Positions 1-8,348 of a stretch of 64,000 bases of DNA are shown here, piece by piece (the stretch's first letter is position 1; each line of letters opens with the position of its first letter). Source of the DNA: Nitratireductor luteus (GTDB lineage: Bacteria > Pseudomonadota > Alphaproteobacteria > Rhizobiales > Rhizobiaceae); the NCBI RefSeq assembly GCF_026162365.1, contig NZ_JAOANW010000002.1, forward strand, positions 1-64,000, written 5' to 3'. Made by a program: the position numbers and the translations under genes. The notes under the pieces are model-generated. The model was given only the letters and a program-made list of their open reading frames with translations, made no database searches and had not been told where the DNA came from.

Positions 1-216
1 CAACCGTGCTGGGGATGATCCACCAGGAACAACCGTCATATGGCGCGGCTTCTCTCGCCTTGCCGACCTTGTCATAGGTTTCCAAACCCCAAAGCTAAGC
101 CCAACCCAACTTATGGGTAAGTGAAAGCTGTACACAACGCTTACCGAGCTCATACCGTAGCGTCCGCACGGTGAATCGCAATTGCATAATGGCGATATCC
201 ACAACCTATGGGAGCA
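1..216. other. Non-coding stretch downstream of prfC
   Basis: No open reading frame with family features is visible here. The stretch lies past the stop codon of prfC and runs to the window edge. It contains one 9-mer (195-203) a single base away from the DnaA box consensus, but no cluster of such boxes, so I do not call an origin. No terminator with a T run is seen. Confidence 0.5.
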
Positions 217-1806
217 TCAGGCAGCTTCGCGGGCCTGATAGTCCTTGATGGCGGTGAAGGTGATGGCCTTCCAGCGGTCGGCCTCGTATTTCAGGCCGAA
301 CTCGTGCTGGGCGAGGAAGACGGGATCGTCGTCGAGGTCGCGGGCGATATCGCCTCTATGGGCGGTGATGAAGCGGTCCACCTCGCCTTTTAGGTCCGAC
401 GATATCCAGCGGCAGACGGAAAAGCGCGCCATCTCGAAATCGACAGGCAGGGCATATTCGTTCTTGAGGCGCTCCTTGAGCACGTCGAGCTGCAGCGCGC
501 CGACCACGCCGACGATGGCGGGGGAGCCGTCTTCGGGCGTGAAGAGCTGGACGACGCCCTCCTCCGCCATCTGCTGGAGCGCTTCCTTCAGCTTCTTGGC
601 CTTCATTGCGTCGCCGAGCCGGACGCGGCGCAGGATTTCCGGCGCGAAGTTCGGCACTCCGCGGAACAGGAGCTCCTCGCCTTCTGTCAGCGTGTCGCCG
701 ATCCTCAGCGTTCCATGATTGGGGATGCCCACCACATCGCCGGCAAAGGCCTCGTCGGCGGTGATGCGGCTCTTGGCGAAGAAGAATTGCGGCGCCGACA
801 GGCTGATGGGCTTGCCGGTGCGCACCAGCTTGGCCTTCATGCCGCGCTCCAGCCGGCCCGAACAGACGCGCACGAAGGCGATGCGGTCGCGATGGTTGGG
901 GTCCATATTGGCCTGGATCTTGAACACGAAGGAGGTCATCTTCGGCTCCGTCGCCTCCACGCGGCGCGAATCAGCCTCCTGGGCGCGGGGCGGCGGGCCA
1001 TAGGCGCCCAGCGCCTCGATCAGATCGCGCACCCCGTAGTTCCTGAGCGCCGAGCCGAAATAGACCGGCGTCAGATGGCCTTCGCGAAAGGCCTGCAGGT
1101 CGAACGGGCGGCAGGCTTCCTGCGCCAGCGTCATCTCTTCGACCAGCATGTCGCGCTCGTGCTCGGGCAAAAGGCCGGCCACGGCGTCCGATTGCGGACC
1201 GTTGACCGCGAGAGGCTCGACATCGCCATCGGACCTGCGCATGGTGGAATTGGCGAGGTTGTAGGTGCCGGAAAAGCTCTTGCCCCGGCCGATAGGCCAG
1301 GTGACGGGCGCCGTGTCGAGCGCCAGCTTCTGCTCGATCTCGTCGAGGATGTCGAAGGGATCGCGGCTTTCCCGATCCATCTTGTTGACGAATGTGACGA
1401 TGGGAATGTCGCGCAGGCGGCAAACCTCGAAGAGTTTGAGGGTGCGCGGCTCGATGCCCTTGGCCGCGTCGATGACCATGATGGCACTGTCGACGGCGGT
1501 CAGCGTGCGGTAGGTATCGTCGGCGAAGTCCTCGTGGCCGGGCGTATCCAGAAGATTGAAGACGTGGTCGCCATATTCGAAGGTCATGACCGAGGTGACA
1601 ACGGAGATGCCGCGCTCGCGCTCGATATTCATCCAGTCCGAGCGCGTCTGGACCCTATTCTTCTTGGCCTTGACCTCGCCGGCCAACTGAATGGCGCCAC
1701 CGAAAAGAAGCAGCTTTTCGGTGAGCGTCGTCTTGCCCGCGTCGGGGTGCGAAATGATCGCGAAGGTGCGGCGGCGCGCCACCGCATCGGCGAGTTTCTC
1801 GGCCAT
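217..1806 (-). CDS. prfC: Peptide chain release factor 3
   Basis: Translational GTPase that recycles RF1 and RF2 from the ribosome after termination. The 529-residue length is normal for RF3. The GTP-binding motifs are complete: the P-loop SHPDAGKTT at residues 19-27, DTPGHEDF near 87-94 and NKMD near 141-144, followed by the RF3-type middle and C-terminal domains. The start ATG at 1806 opens the typical N-terminal segment just before the P-loop. The gene is transcribed away from the divergent ArsR gene, with 140 bp between the two starts. Long reading frames on the opposite strand are high-GC shadows. The family call is firm because RF3 is distinct from EF-G in size and in lacking domain IV. 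Confidence 0.96.
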   Translation of the reverse strand: MAEKLADAVARRRTFAIISHPDAGKTTLTEKLLLFGGAIQLAGEVKAKKNRVQTRSDWMNIERERGISVVTSVMTFEYGDHVFNLLDTPGHEDFADDTYRTLTAVDSAIMVIDAAKGIEPRTLKLFEVCRLRDIPIVTFVNKMDRESRDPFDILDEIEQKLALDTAPVTWPIGRGKSFSGTYNLANSTMRRSDGDVEPLAVNGPQSDAVAGLLPEHERDMLVEEMTLAQEACRPFDLQAFREGHLTPVYFGSALRNYGVRDLIEALGAYGPPPRAQEADSRRVEATEPKMTSFVFKIQANMDPNHRDRIAFVRVCSGRLERGMKAKLVRTGKPISLSAPQFFFAKSRITADEAFAGDVVGIPNHGTLRIGDTLTEGEELLFRGVPNFAPEILRRVRLGDAMKAKKLKEALQQMAEEGVVQLFTPEDGSPAIVGVVGALQLDVLKERLKNEYALPVDFEMARFSVCRWISSDLKGEVDRFITAHRGDIARDLDDDPVFLAQHEFGLKYEADRWKAITFTAIKDYQAREAA

Positions 1807-1911
1807 GTCCTGAAATCCCTTTGTCGGCCGGGCTCTTACCAGCCGGGGCCGCCGCTGTCGAATGGAATTCGGCTTAGATATGGGGAGGCTGAGGCCGGAT
1901 TCCAGCCGGGC

Positions 1912-1940
1912 TTGACCTTTTCATTAGTTTACACTAATGA
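1912..1940 (+). promoter_or_regulatory. Candidate promoter of the ArsR-SRPBCC pair
   Basis: TTGACC (1912-1917) and TAATGA (1935-1940) are separated by 17 bp. The -35 is good and the -10 is weak, matching the consensus at about three positions. The predicted transcription start is at about 1947, which is the start codon itself, so the mRNA would be leaderless. The assignment is an inference from spacing. Confidence 0.4.
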
Positions 1941-1955
1941 TTAGCAATGGCTAAT
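1923..1955. promoter_or_regulatory. Two tandem ArsR-type operator palindromes
   Basis: There are two perfect 6-bp inverted repeats with 4-bp spacers: ATTAGT/ACTAAT at 1923-1938 and ATTAGC/GCTAAT at 1940-1955. Their centres are 17 bp apart. The first overlaps the candidate -10 region and the second spans the ATG at 1947. The shape and position fit autorepression by the adjacent ArsR protein; binding is inferred. Confidence 0.7.
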
Positions 1956-2264
1956 GATATTGCACCGCTGACGGCACTTGCCGACCCTACCCGCCGGGCC
2001 GTCTTCGAACTGGTTGCGGAGCGGCCGCGCTCGGTGGCGGAGATCACACGGGCACTGCCGGTGACCCAGTCGGCGGTCTCGCAGCATCTGAAGGTGCTGA
2101 GAGAGGTGCAGCTTGTCCGCGCGACGCCCAAGGGCGCCAGCAACATCTACCATGTCGATCCCGACGGGCTGGCGCGCCTTCGCGCCGAACTCGACCGTTT
2201 CTGGAGCAAGACCCTGGCGGCCTACAAGGCGGCCGTCGAGCAACCACCGGAGGAAGAGCGATGA
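1947..2264 (+). CDS. ArsR/SmtB-family transcriptional regulator
   Basis: Small winged-helix repressor of 105 residues. The helix-turn-helix lies at about residues 28-65, with the recognition helix in the segment QSAVSQHLKVL. No cysteine metal site is seen, so this belongs to the non-metal ArsR subgroup that is commonly paired with SRPBCC proteins. No Shine-Dalgarno sequence precedes the ATG at 1947, and the start codon lies inside an operator palindrome, which suggests leaderless translation. Its stop overlaps the next start by 4 bp (ATGA), so the two genes are co-translated. Its likely role is to repress its own operon in response to an unknown ligand. Confidence 0.9.
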   Translation: MANDIAPLTALADPTRRAVFELVAERPRSVAEITRALPVTQSAVSQHLKVLREVQLVRATPKGASNIYHVDPDGLARLRAELDRFWSKTLAAYKAAVEQPPEEER

Positions 2265-2746
2265 GCACCCATGCAGCAGACACGTCAGTGAAACAGTCCA
2301 TCGTGGTCGAGGCGCCGATCGAGCGCGCATTCAGGGTCTTCACCGAGGAGTTCGGCAGCTTCAAGCCACGCGAGCACAACATGCTTGCCGTTCCGATCGC
2401 CGAGACGGTGTTCGAGCCCCGGGTCGGCGGCCACATCTATGACCGCGGCACCGACGGCAGCGAGTGCCGCTGGGCGCGCGTGCTGGCCTACGAGCCGCCC
2501 CATCGGGTGCTGCTGAGCTGGGACATCTCACCGCGGTGGCAGATCGAGACCGACCCCGACAAGGCGAGCGAGTGGGAGGTGCGGTTCACCGCCGAGGCGG
2601 AAAACCGGACCCGCGTCGAGATCGAGCACCGCAAGCTGGAACGCCACGGCGACGGCTGGGAAGGCATGCGCGACGGTGTCGCCGGGGATGGAGGCTGGCC
2701 GCTCTACCTGCAGCGTTTCGCCAACCTGCTGGCCCGCCGGGACTGA
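2261..2746 (+). CDS. SRPBCC (AHSA1-like) domain protein
   Basis: 161-residue single-domain protein of the START/Bet v1 superfamily, Aha1-type (AHSA1) branch. Hydrophobic ligand-cavity features fit the family: an early strand (VVEAPIERAF), a central VGGHIYDRGTDGSE segment and the late helix GDGWEGMRDGV. Its start overlaps the ArsR stop by 4 bp, so the pair is one operon. Such pairs are common in alphaproteobacteria and the ligand is usually unknown. It is not a true Hsp90 co-chaperone by itself. The function beyond binding or modifying a small hydrophobic molecule cannot be stated. Confidence 0.88.
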   Translation: MSTHAADTSVKQSIVVEAPIERAFRVFTEEFGSFKPREHNMLAVPIAETVFEPRVGGHIYDRGTDGSECRWARVLAYEPPHRVLLSWDISPRWQIETDPDKASEWEVRFTAEAENRTRVEIEHRKLERHGDGWEGMRDGVAGDGGWPLYLQRFANLLARRD

Positions 2747-2788
2747 CGGCTGCATATCGGTCGCGGGATTCAGGTGAGTTGGCGCGTG

Positions 2789-2830
2789 CCCTCACCCCGT
2801 CCTTCGACAGGCTCAGGATGAGGGTGAGGG
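2789..2830. repeat. Dispersed palindromic repeat with a 9-bp stem
   Basis: CCCTCACCC (2789-2797) pairs perfectly with GGGTGAGGG (2822-2830), with further pairing inside the loop. The core resembles a palindrome often seen between genes of high-GC alphaproteobacteria. Related inverted text occurs at about 2930-2960. It lies downstream of the SRPBCC gene and may act as a transcript end, but no T run follows. Confidence 0.6.
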
Positions 2831-2901
2831 CAAGGTGACGCCGGTGCAGCCCACAGGGTTCAGGGCGAGGGTGGCGGCAAGGCGACGCCGGTGCAGCACG
2901 G
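2814..2901. repeat. Two-copy tandem repeat, about 47-bp period
   Basis: Copies begin at 2814 and 2861. Both run through a GAGGGTG block and end in the shared GACGCCGGTGCAGC block, with about five differences over 41 aligned bases by eye. The repeat fills the gap between the SRPBCC gene and dut. No gene is visible in 2747-3082. Confidence 0.65.
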
Positions 2902-3082
2902 GGCGCCGGAGTGGAGGCGCAGCCGCCAGCCCTCATGGTGAGCTTGTCGAACCACGAGGGCGGGATGCCACCCGCAACCCGATCCGGCTTCAATTCATCA
3001 AGTTCCGCTGAAAGGCGTTGAAAAGAGCCCTGGCGGAAGACGGCGGAATTGACGCCCGCCGCCTCTCGCGCCAGATAGGGGC

Positions 3083-3568
3083 ATGGCCAATACGCTTTCC
3101 TCCATGCCGGTCATCGGCCCCACCCTCGGCTTCGTGCGCCTGCCGCATGCGGAGGGCATCGCCCTGCCCTCCTATGAGAGCGAGGGCGCGGCGGGCATGG
3201 ATCTGCGCGCGGCCGTACCGGAGGATCGCCAGATCATCCTCCTGCCGGGGCGGCGGGCGCTGGTTCCAACCGGGTTCATAGCGGAGATTCCGCAAGGCTT
3301 CGAAGGCCAGGTGCGGCCGCGCTCGGGGCTGGCGCTCAAGCACGGGATCACCTGTCTCAATACGCCCGGCACCATCGACTGGGACTATCGCGGCGAACTG
3401 CAGGTGCTGCTCGTAAACCACGGCGACGCGGATTTTGCGATAACGCGCGGCATGCGCATCGCCCAGCTCATCATTGCTTCCGTGACGCGGGTGACGACCG
3501 AGGAGCGCAGCCATGCAGAAGAGACGGCGCGCGGTGCGGGCGGCTTCGGCTCCACCGGAACGGTCTGA
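3083..3568 (+). CDS. dut: Deoxyuridine 5'-triphosphate nucleotidohydrolase (dUTPase)
   Basis: Hydrolyses dUTP to dUMP and pyrophosphate, which keeps uracil out of DNA and supplies dUMP for thymidylate. All five trimeric dUTPase motifs are visible in 161 residues: AAGMDLRA (about 36-43), [12 protein letters not shown] (about 78-89), [10 protein letters not shown] (about 97-106), GMRIAQLI (about 124-131) and the glycine-rich C-terminal arm [10 protein letters not shown]. The ATG at 3083 gives the usual length. The gene is preceded by a repeat-filled spacer and followed by a separate gene in the same direction. Confidence 0.97.
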   Translation: MANTLSSMPVIGPTLGFVRLPHAEGIALPSYESEGAAGMDLRAAVPEDRQIILLPGRRALVPTGFIAEIPQGFEGQVRPRSGLALKHGITCLNTPGTIDWDYRGELQVLLVNHGDADFAITRGMRIAQLIIASVTRVTTEERSHAEETARGAGGFGSTGTV

Positions 3569-3668
3569 GGCCGGGGCAATCGTCATGCGCGTGGTGCCGC
3601 CTTCTTGACAAGGCGCGCTTGCCGTCTCCCTCTATACGTCATCTGGTTGCCAGCAGAGAGACACTGTC

Positions 3669-4469
3669 ATGTCGGACCCCGATTTTCGCGCACTGCATCA
3701 CGGCGATACCGCTTTCATCATCCCCAACCCATGGGATATCGGCACGGCCAAGCTGTTGGCCGAGCTCGGCTTCAAGGCGCTGGCGACGACCAGTGCCGGC
3801 TATGCCTTCTCGCGCGGCCTGCCGGATGGCGGCGTGGGCTTCGAGGCGATGATCGAACACTGCCGGGAAATCGTGGGGGCGACACCCCTGCCGGTTTCCG
3901 CCGATCTGGAAAAGGGCAAGGGAGACAGTGGCGACAGCGCCGCCGAAACCATTTTCGCGGCCGATGCAGCCGGTCTGGCCGGCTGCTCCATCGAGGATGC
4001 GACGGGGGATCCCGATAACCCCATCTACGATTTTTCGCAGGCAGTGGAGCGGGTGGCCGCGGCGGCGGAGGCGGCGCGGGCGCTCAAGCGCGACTTCGTG
4101 TTCACGGCGCGGGCGGAGAACTTCCTCTGGGGCCGGCCCGACCTCGACGACACGATTGCCCGGCTCAAGGCCTTCGAGGAAGCTGGCGCCGACGTGCTGT
4201 ATGCGCCCGGTTTGAGCGACATTGAGCAGGTGCGCGAGATCTGCGCCGCGGTCTCCAAGCCGGTCAACGTGCTGGCGGTGGACGGCTTTTCCGTTGCCAG
4301 CCTTTCCGAGGCGGGGGCAAAACGCATTTCGCTCGGCTCGAAGCTCACCAACCTGGCCTTCGGCGCGGTCGAGCGGGCGGTGAACGAGATGCGGGAGACC
4401 GGCACCTTCACCTTCTCGCGCGACATCATGCCTTACGGCCGACTTCAGAAGATGTTCGGCGAAAGTTGA
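3669..4469 (+). CDS. Isocitrate lyase/phosphoenolpyruvate mutase family protein
   Basis: 266-residue TIM-barrel enzyme of the isocitrate lyase/PEP mutase superfamily. The N-terminal segment PNPWDIGTAKLL and the metal-site region VSADLEKG (about residues 78-85) match the family. Members cleave or form C-C or P-C bonds next to a carboxylate, for example 2-methylisocitrate lyase, oxaloacetate decarboxylase and phosphonopyruvate hydrolase. No neighbouring methylcitrate, glyoxylate or phosphonate genes narrow the choice, so the substrate is left open. It is transcribed alone, about 100 bp after dut. Confidence 0.85.
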   Translation: MSDPDFRALHHGDTAFIIPNPWDIGTAKLLAELGFKALATTSAGYAFSRGLPDGGVGFEAMIEHCREIVGATPLPVSADLEKGKGDSGDSAAETIFAADAAGLAGCSIEDATGDPDNPIYDFSQAVERVAAAAEAARALKRDFVFTARAENFLWGRPDLDDTIARLKAFEEAGADVLYAPGLSDIEQVREICAAVSKPVNVLAVDGFSVASLSEAGAKRISLGSKLTNLAFGAVERAVNEMRETGTFTFSRDIMPYGRLQKMFGES

Positions 4470-4630
4470 AACGGGGCCAATTGCCATTTCCCCATCGCCG
4501 TCATCGGGCTATGGTGCGCCTCCCGCCTGCGCCTGGCGCAAAATCCCTGTAGGCATCGTAGAGCAGATTGCCTAGATTTTGCTTCCTTTGCGCTACCACT
4601 GGCGCGGGCACAAACAAATCGGAGGAGCTC

Positions 4631-5587
4631 ATGTTCGGGTTGAAACGGAATCTTGTAACGGCTGGCGCGCTGGCGCTCAGTGTGGGCCTTGGCGGCGCTA
4701 CCACGAGCGCCCAGGAATTCATCAACGTGCTCACAGGCGGCACATCGGGCGTCTACTATCCGCTGGGCGTCGCGCTTTCCAAGATCTATGGCGACAATAT
4801 CGAAGGCGCGCGCACCCAGGTGCAGTCGACCAAGGCTTCGGTAGAGAATCTGAACCTGTTGCAGCAGGGACGCGGCGAGATCGCCTTCGCGCTGGGCGAT
4901 TCGGTGAAATCGGCATGGGAAGGCGATGAAGAGGCAGGCTTTCCCCAGAAGCTGGACAAGTTGCGCGGCATCGCCGCCATCTACCCGAACTACATCCAGA
5001 TCGTGGCTTCCGAAGAGTCCGGCATAAAGAATTTCGAGGATCTGAAGGGCAAGGGCCTTTCCGTGGGGGCGCCCAAGTCCGGAACCGAGCTGAACGCTCG
5101 GCGCATCTTCGATGCGATGGGCATGAGCTATGACGATCTTTCCAAAACCGAGTACCTGCCATTCGGCGAATCCGTAGAGCTCATCAAGAACCGCCAGCTC
5201 GACGCGACGCTGCAGTCCGCCGGCCTTGGCGTTTCCTCCATCAAGGATCTGGCGATCTCCCTGCCGGTGACCATCGTTTCGGTGCCGGAAAGCGTGGCCG
5301 AAACGCTGGGCGCGCCCTTCGTCGCCGCCACCATTCCCGCCGGGACATATGAAGGCCAGAGTGAAGACGTGCCGACGCTGGCCATCACCAATATCCTCGT
5401 CACGCATGAGGACGTCTCGGAGGAAACGGCCTATCAGATGACCAAGCAGCTCTTCGAGAATCTCGACGACATGGTCGCCGCCCACGCGGCCGCGAAGGCG
5501 ATCTCGCTCGAAAACGGCCCCAAGGGCGTGCCGCTGCCGCTGCATCCAGGCGCCGAGCGCTACTACAAGGAAAAGGGGCTGATGTAA
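4631..5587 (+). CDS. TAXI-family TRAP transporter solute-binding protein
   Basis: 318-residue periplasmic receptor. The start at 4631 is chosen because GGAGGAG lies 4-10 bp upstream and the first 27 residues form a classical signal peptide (basic MFGLKRN, hydrophobic core, ATTSAQ cleavage zone). Family signatures follow: TGGTSGVYYPLG near the mature N-terminus and LKGKGLSVGAPKSGTE in the middle. It captures an organic substrate, probably a carboxylate, for the fused permease encoded downstream. A terminator-like hairpin follows, so the receptor is probably made in excess over the permease. The ligand cannot be predicted. Confidence 0.93.
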   Translation: MFGLKRNLVTAGALALSVGLGGATTSAQEFINVLTGGTSGVYYPLGVALSKIYGDNIEGARTQVQSTKASVENLNLLQQGRGEIAFALGDSVKSAWEGDEEAGFPQKLDKLRGIAAIYPNYIQIVASEESGIKNFEDLKGKGLSVGAPKSGTELNARRIFDAMGMSYDDLSKTEYLPFGESVELIKNRQLDATLQSAGLGVSSIKDLAISLPVTIVSVPESVAETLGAPFVAATIPAGTYEGQSEDVPTLAITNILVTHEDVSEETAYQMTKQLFENLDDMVAAHAAAKAISLENGPKGVPLPLHPGAERYYKEKGLM

Positions 5588-5606
5588 CATCAGCTTTGCG
5601 CGGAAT

Positions 5607-5711
5607 GGGGGCGGGCGAGCCCCCTTTCTTGCAATACTAAAGGGCGTTGGCCCTTGAGTATTCCAGTTGTGATTTACCGCCGCGCAGGGCGCGGCGGGAA
5701 ACGCAACTGGA
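5607..5711 (+). promoter_or_regulatory. Three stacked hairpins between TRAP receptor and permease genes
   Basis: First is a GGGGGC/GCCCCC stem (5607-5612 with 5619-5624) followed by TTTCTT, resembling a leaky intrinsic terminator. Second is AAGGGC/GCCCTT (5640-5645 with 5650-5655). Third is a nested structure: outer TCCAGTTG/CAACTGGA (5662-5669 with 5704-5711) and inner CCGCCGCGC/GCGCGGCGG (5677-5685 with 5689-5697). All stems are perfect. They would reduce read-through and protect the 3' end of the receptor mRNA. Function is inferred. Confidence 0.65.
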
Positions 5712-5760
5712 GCAGCCAGCCTTCGACCAAGCCCAAGAAGCAACAAGAACGGGGAACGCC

Positions 5761-7878
5761 GTGAGCGACGCGACACCTACTGCCCAGCCGGGTGCGGACC
5801 TGCAGGACCCTACACACGGGGATTTCCACGACAGCGCCGAAGGCCGGCTTCTGATGTGGATCGCAGTCGTATTCTCGCTTTTCCAGATCGCGACCGCCGC
5901 CCACATCATCAGCCTGCCGAGCCAGATCATGCGCGGCTTCCATGTCGGCTTCCTGATGCTGCTCGTGTTTCCGCTGGTGGCCATGGCGCGCGATGCCGGA
6001 CCAGGGAAAAAGGCCTTGGCATGGGTGTTCGCGTTGGCCGGCGTCGCGGTCGCGCTTTACCAGTTCGTGGAGTATGAGCCGCTGCTTCTGCGGGCGGGAG
6101 ATCCCCTTTTCCGCGACATAGTGTTCGGCGTGATCGCGCTTACGACCGTCTTCACCGCCGCCTACATTTTGATGGGGCCGGCGCTGCCGATCATATCCGG
6201 CATCTTCCTGGCCTACTGCCTTCTCGGCCAGTATCTGCCCGCCCCGCTCGACCATCGCGGCTATGACTTTTCGCAGGTCATCGACCACATGGCTTATGGC
6301 ACGGAGGGCATTTACGGCATCCCCGTCTATGTCTCCGCCACCTATATCTTCCTGTTCATCCTGTTCGGCTCGTTCCTCGAGCGGGCGGGCATGATCAAGC
6401 TGTTCACCGACGTCTCGCTCGGCCTGGTCGGCCATGCGCGCGGCGGCGCGGCCAAGGTGTCGGTCATCTCGTCCGGGCTGATGGGCACGATCTCCGGATC
6501 GGGCGTGGCCAATGTAGTGACGACCGGCCAGTTCACCATTCCGCTGATGAAGCGCTTCGGCTATCGCGCCGCCTTTGCCGGCGGCGTCGAATCCACCGCC
6601 TCCATGGGCGGGCAGATCATGCCGCCGGTGATGGGCGCGGTCGCCTTCATCATGGCGGAGACGCTGGGCATCGAATATTACGAGGTGGTGAAGGCGGCGA
6701 TCATTCCCGCCGTGCTCTATTTCGCCTCCGCCTTCTGGATGGTGCATCTGGAAGCCGGCAAGCACGGCCTGCACGGCCTGCCGAAATCGGAACTGCCGTC
6801 AGCCGTCAAGGCGCTCAGGGAGCGGTGGTATCTGATCCTGCCGCTGGCTGTGCTCGTCTACCTTCTCTTCACCGGCTATACACCGCTTTTCGCCGGGACG
6901 ATCGGGCTTTCGATGACGGTGCTGCTGATCCTCGGAGGATCGGTCGCGCTGGGCCTGCCCAGCCAGGTGCTGCGGGTGATCTTCTGGATCGGCCTCGGCC
7001 TCGTGGCGGCGAGCTTCTTCCGGTTCGGCATCAATATCGTGCTGATAGCGGCCCTTCTGCTGATCGTCGCCAACATCTTCGTCGAAGGCGGGCGCAAGAC
7101 GCTCGACGTCTGCCGCGCCTCGCTTGCCGAGGGCGCGAAGACGGCGCTGCCGGTGGGTGTCGCCTGCGCCATCGTCGGCATCATCATCGGCACCATGACG
7201 CTGACAGGAGCGGCCAACACGTTCGGCCAGTTCATCGTGTCGGTGGGCGAGACCAGCCTGTTCCTGTCGCTGGTGCTCACCATGATCACCTGCATCATCC
7301 TGGGCATGGGTATCCCGACCATTCCCAACTACATCATCACATCGTCGATCGCCGGACCGGCGCTGCTGGCGCTGGGCGTGCCGCTGATCGTCAGCCACAT
7401 GTTCGTCTTCTATTTCGGCATTCTTGCCGACCTGACGCCGCCGGTGGCGCTGGCCTGCTTCGCGGCCGGCCCCATCGCCAGGGAAAGCGGGCTGAAGATC
7501 TCGATGGAAGCGATCAAGATCGCCGCCGCGGGCTTTGTCATCCCCTTCATGGCGGTCTATACGCCGGCGCTGATGCTGCAGGATGGCGGCCCCCTGGCCG
7601 AGGCATGGGGCTATTATACCGCTGTCGCCTACATCATCTTCAAGGCCGGCCTTGCCATCGCCCTTTGGGGCGGAGCGGTGATCGGATACCTGTCGCGGCC
7701 GCTGGCGGCCTGGGAACGGCTGCTCGCGACGGCGGCGGCCTTCACGCTGATAGCCGCCCTGCCGACGACGGATGAGATCGGCTTCGGGCTCGCAGCGATC
7801 TTCTTTGCCGTCCTCTATTTCATCAAGGGTAGCGCCCGGGGTCCGGCCGATACGGACAAGCAGGGCGCTGCCGAATGA
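5761..7878 (+). CDS. TRAP transporter fused permease (DctQ-DctM type, TAXI system)
   Basis: 705-residue inner-membrane protein with well over a dozen predicted helices. The N-terminal third is the small-subunit-like region and the rest is the DctM-type transport domain, with the signatures GTISGSGVANVVTTGQFTIP and GGVESTASMGGQIMPP and the later MGIPTIPNYI. The GTG at 5761 (MSDATPTAQ, GGGGA upstream) is preferred over an in-frame start at 5647, because that extension would encode across three strong hairpins. It uses an ion gradient to import the receptor's substrate. It overlaps the next gene by 4 bp. Confidence 0.92.
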   Translation: MSDATPTAQPGADLQDPTHGDFHDSAEGRLLMWIAVVFSLFQIATAAHIISLPSQIMRGFHVGFLMLLVFPLVAMARDAGPGKKALAWVFALAGVAVALYQFVEYEPLLLRAGDPLFRDIVFGVIALTTVFTAAYILMGPALPIISGIFLAYCLLGQYLPAPLDHRGYDFSQVIDHMAYGTEGIYGIPVYVSATYIFLFILFGSFLERAGMIKLFTDVSLGLVGHARGGAAKVSVISSGLMGTISGSGVANVVTTGQFTIPLMKRFGYRAAFAGGVESTASMGGQIMPPVMGAVAFIMAETLGIEYYEVVKAAIIPAVLYFASAFWMVHLEAGKHGLHGLPKSELPSAVKALRERWYLILPLAVLVYLLFTGYTPLFAGTIGLSMTVLLILGGSVALGLPSQVLRVIFWIGLGLVAASFFRFGINIVLIAALLLIVANIFVEGGRKTLDVCRASLAEGAKTALPVGVACAIVGIIIGTMTLTGAANTFGQFIVSVGETSLFLSLVLTMITCIILGMGIPTIPNYIITSSIAGPALLALGVPLIVSHMFVFYFGILADLTPPVALACFAAGPIARESGLKISMEAIKIAAAGFVIPFMAVYTPALMLQDGGPLAEAWGYYTAVAYIIFKAGLAIALWGGAVIGYLSRPLAAWERLLATAAAFTLIAALPTTDEIGFGLAAIFFAVLYFIKGSARGPADTDKQGAAE

Positions 7879-8240
7879 GCCTTTGCCTTATGGTCGCCGG
7901 GAAGCCCTTCGTCATAGCCACGACGATGTTCACCTTGTCCTGGACGCACTCGGTGGAAAAGGTCGAATGGCAGGAGCGCTGGGCGGTGGATTCCGCAGGC
8001 CTGAGGCTGGTGGAAGCGCGCATCCAGGGCTCCGGCGCAGGGATGGAGCCCCCGTCCGATGCCAAGCTGATCGATGGCTGGTGGGTCTACAGGCCTTCCT
8101 TGCCGCCGCAAAAGCAGCTGGTGCTGGCGGCATCCGGAAAAACAGAAGATGGGTGGAAGCTGTGCGCCGACGGGGAGGACCAATGCAGGACGCTGGGCGC
8201 CGGTGGCGGCGAGCCGGTCGTGCTCAAATCCTGCCGCTAG
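7875..8240 (+). CDS. DUF1850 domain-containing protein
   Basis: 121-residue protein matching the DUF1850 pattern: the segment FTLSWTHSVEKVEWQERW (about residues 21-38), then GSGAGMEPP and WWVYRP. It starts inside the permease stop (ATGA overlap), so it is the third gene of the TAXI TRAP operon. DUF1850 genes are a known companion of TAXI-type TRAP systems. The N-terminus looks like a short uncleaved or weak signal, so it may act at the membrane or in the periplasm. Its biochemical role is not established; an accessory role in substrate handling or assembly is an inference from context. Confidence 0.82.
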   Translation: MSLCLMVAGKPFVIATTMFTLSWTHSVEKVEWQERWAVDSAGLRLVEARIQGSGAGMEPPSDAKLIDGWWVYRPSLPPQKQLVLAASGKTEDGWKLCADGEDQCRTLGAGGGEPVVLKSCR

Positions 8241-8243
8241 GTC

Positions 8244-8341
8244 GGTTCACCGTTTCACAGAAACGTCGAACTAATCTAACTATTTGACTTTACGCAATGC
8301 CGGACGAAAAACCGGTTTCCACGTTTCCTGGAATTGCTCTG
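8244..8341. repeat. Dispersed repeat, family A copy 1
   Basis: About 98 bp beginning with a GTTCACCGTTTCACAGAAACG block and ending with TTTCCTGGAATTGCTCTG. A second copy lies at 48284-48380, with about four-fifths of positions identical by eye, and also sits just past the end of a gene. The right end resembles a palindromic element widespread in Rhizobiales. Confidence 0.8.
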
Positions 8342-8348
8342 GGGTCGC

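Noticed and set aside
195-203. DnaA-box-like 9-mer near the window start, possible origin
   Set aside because: A single near-match without a cluster, an A/T-rich unwinding region or origin-associated genes.
2747-3082. CRISPR-like array in the repeat-rich gap before dut
   Set aside because: Only two imperfect tandem copies with no spacer-repeat alternation and no cas genes.
4445-5776. Long minus-strand open frame (443 residues) across the TRAP receptor gene
   Set aside because: It is antisense to a well-supported gene and has no recognisable domain; a high-GC shadow frame.
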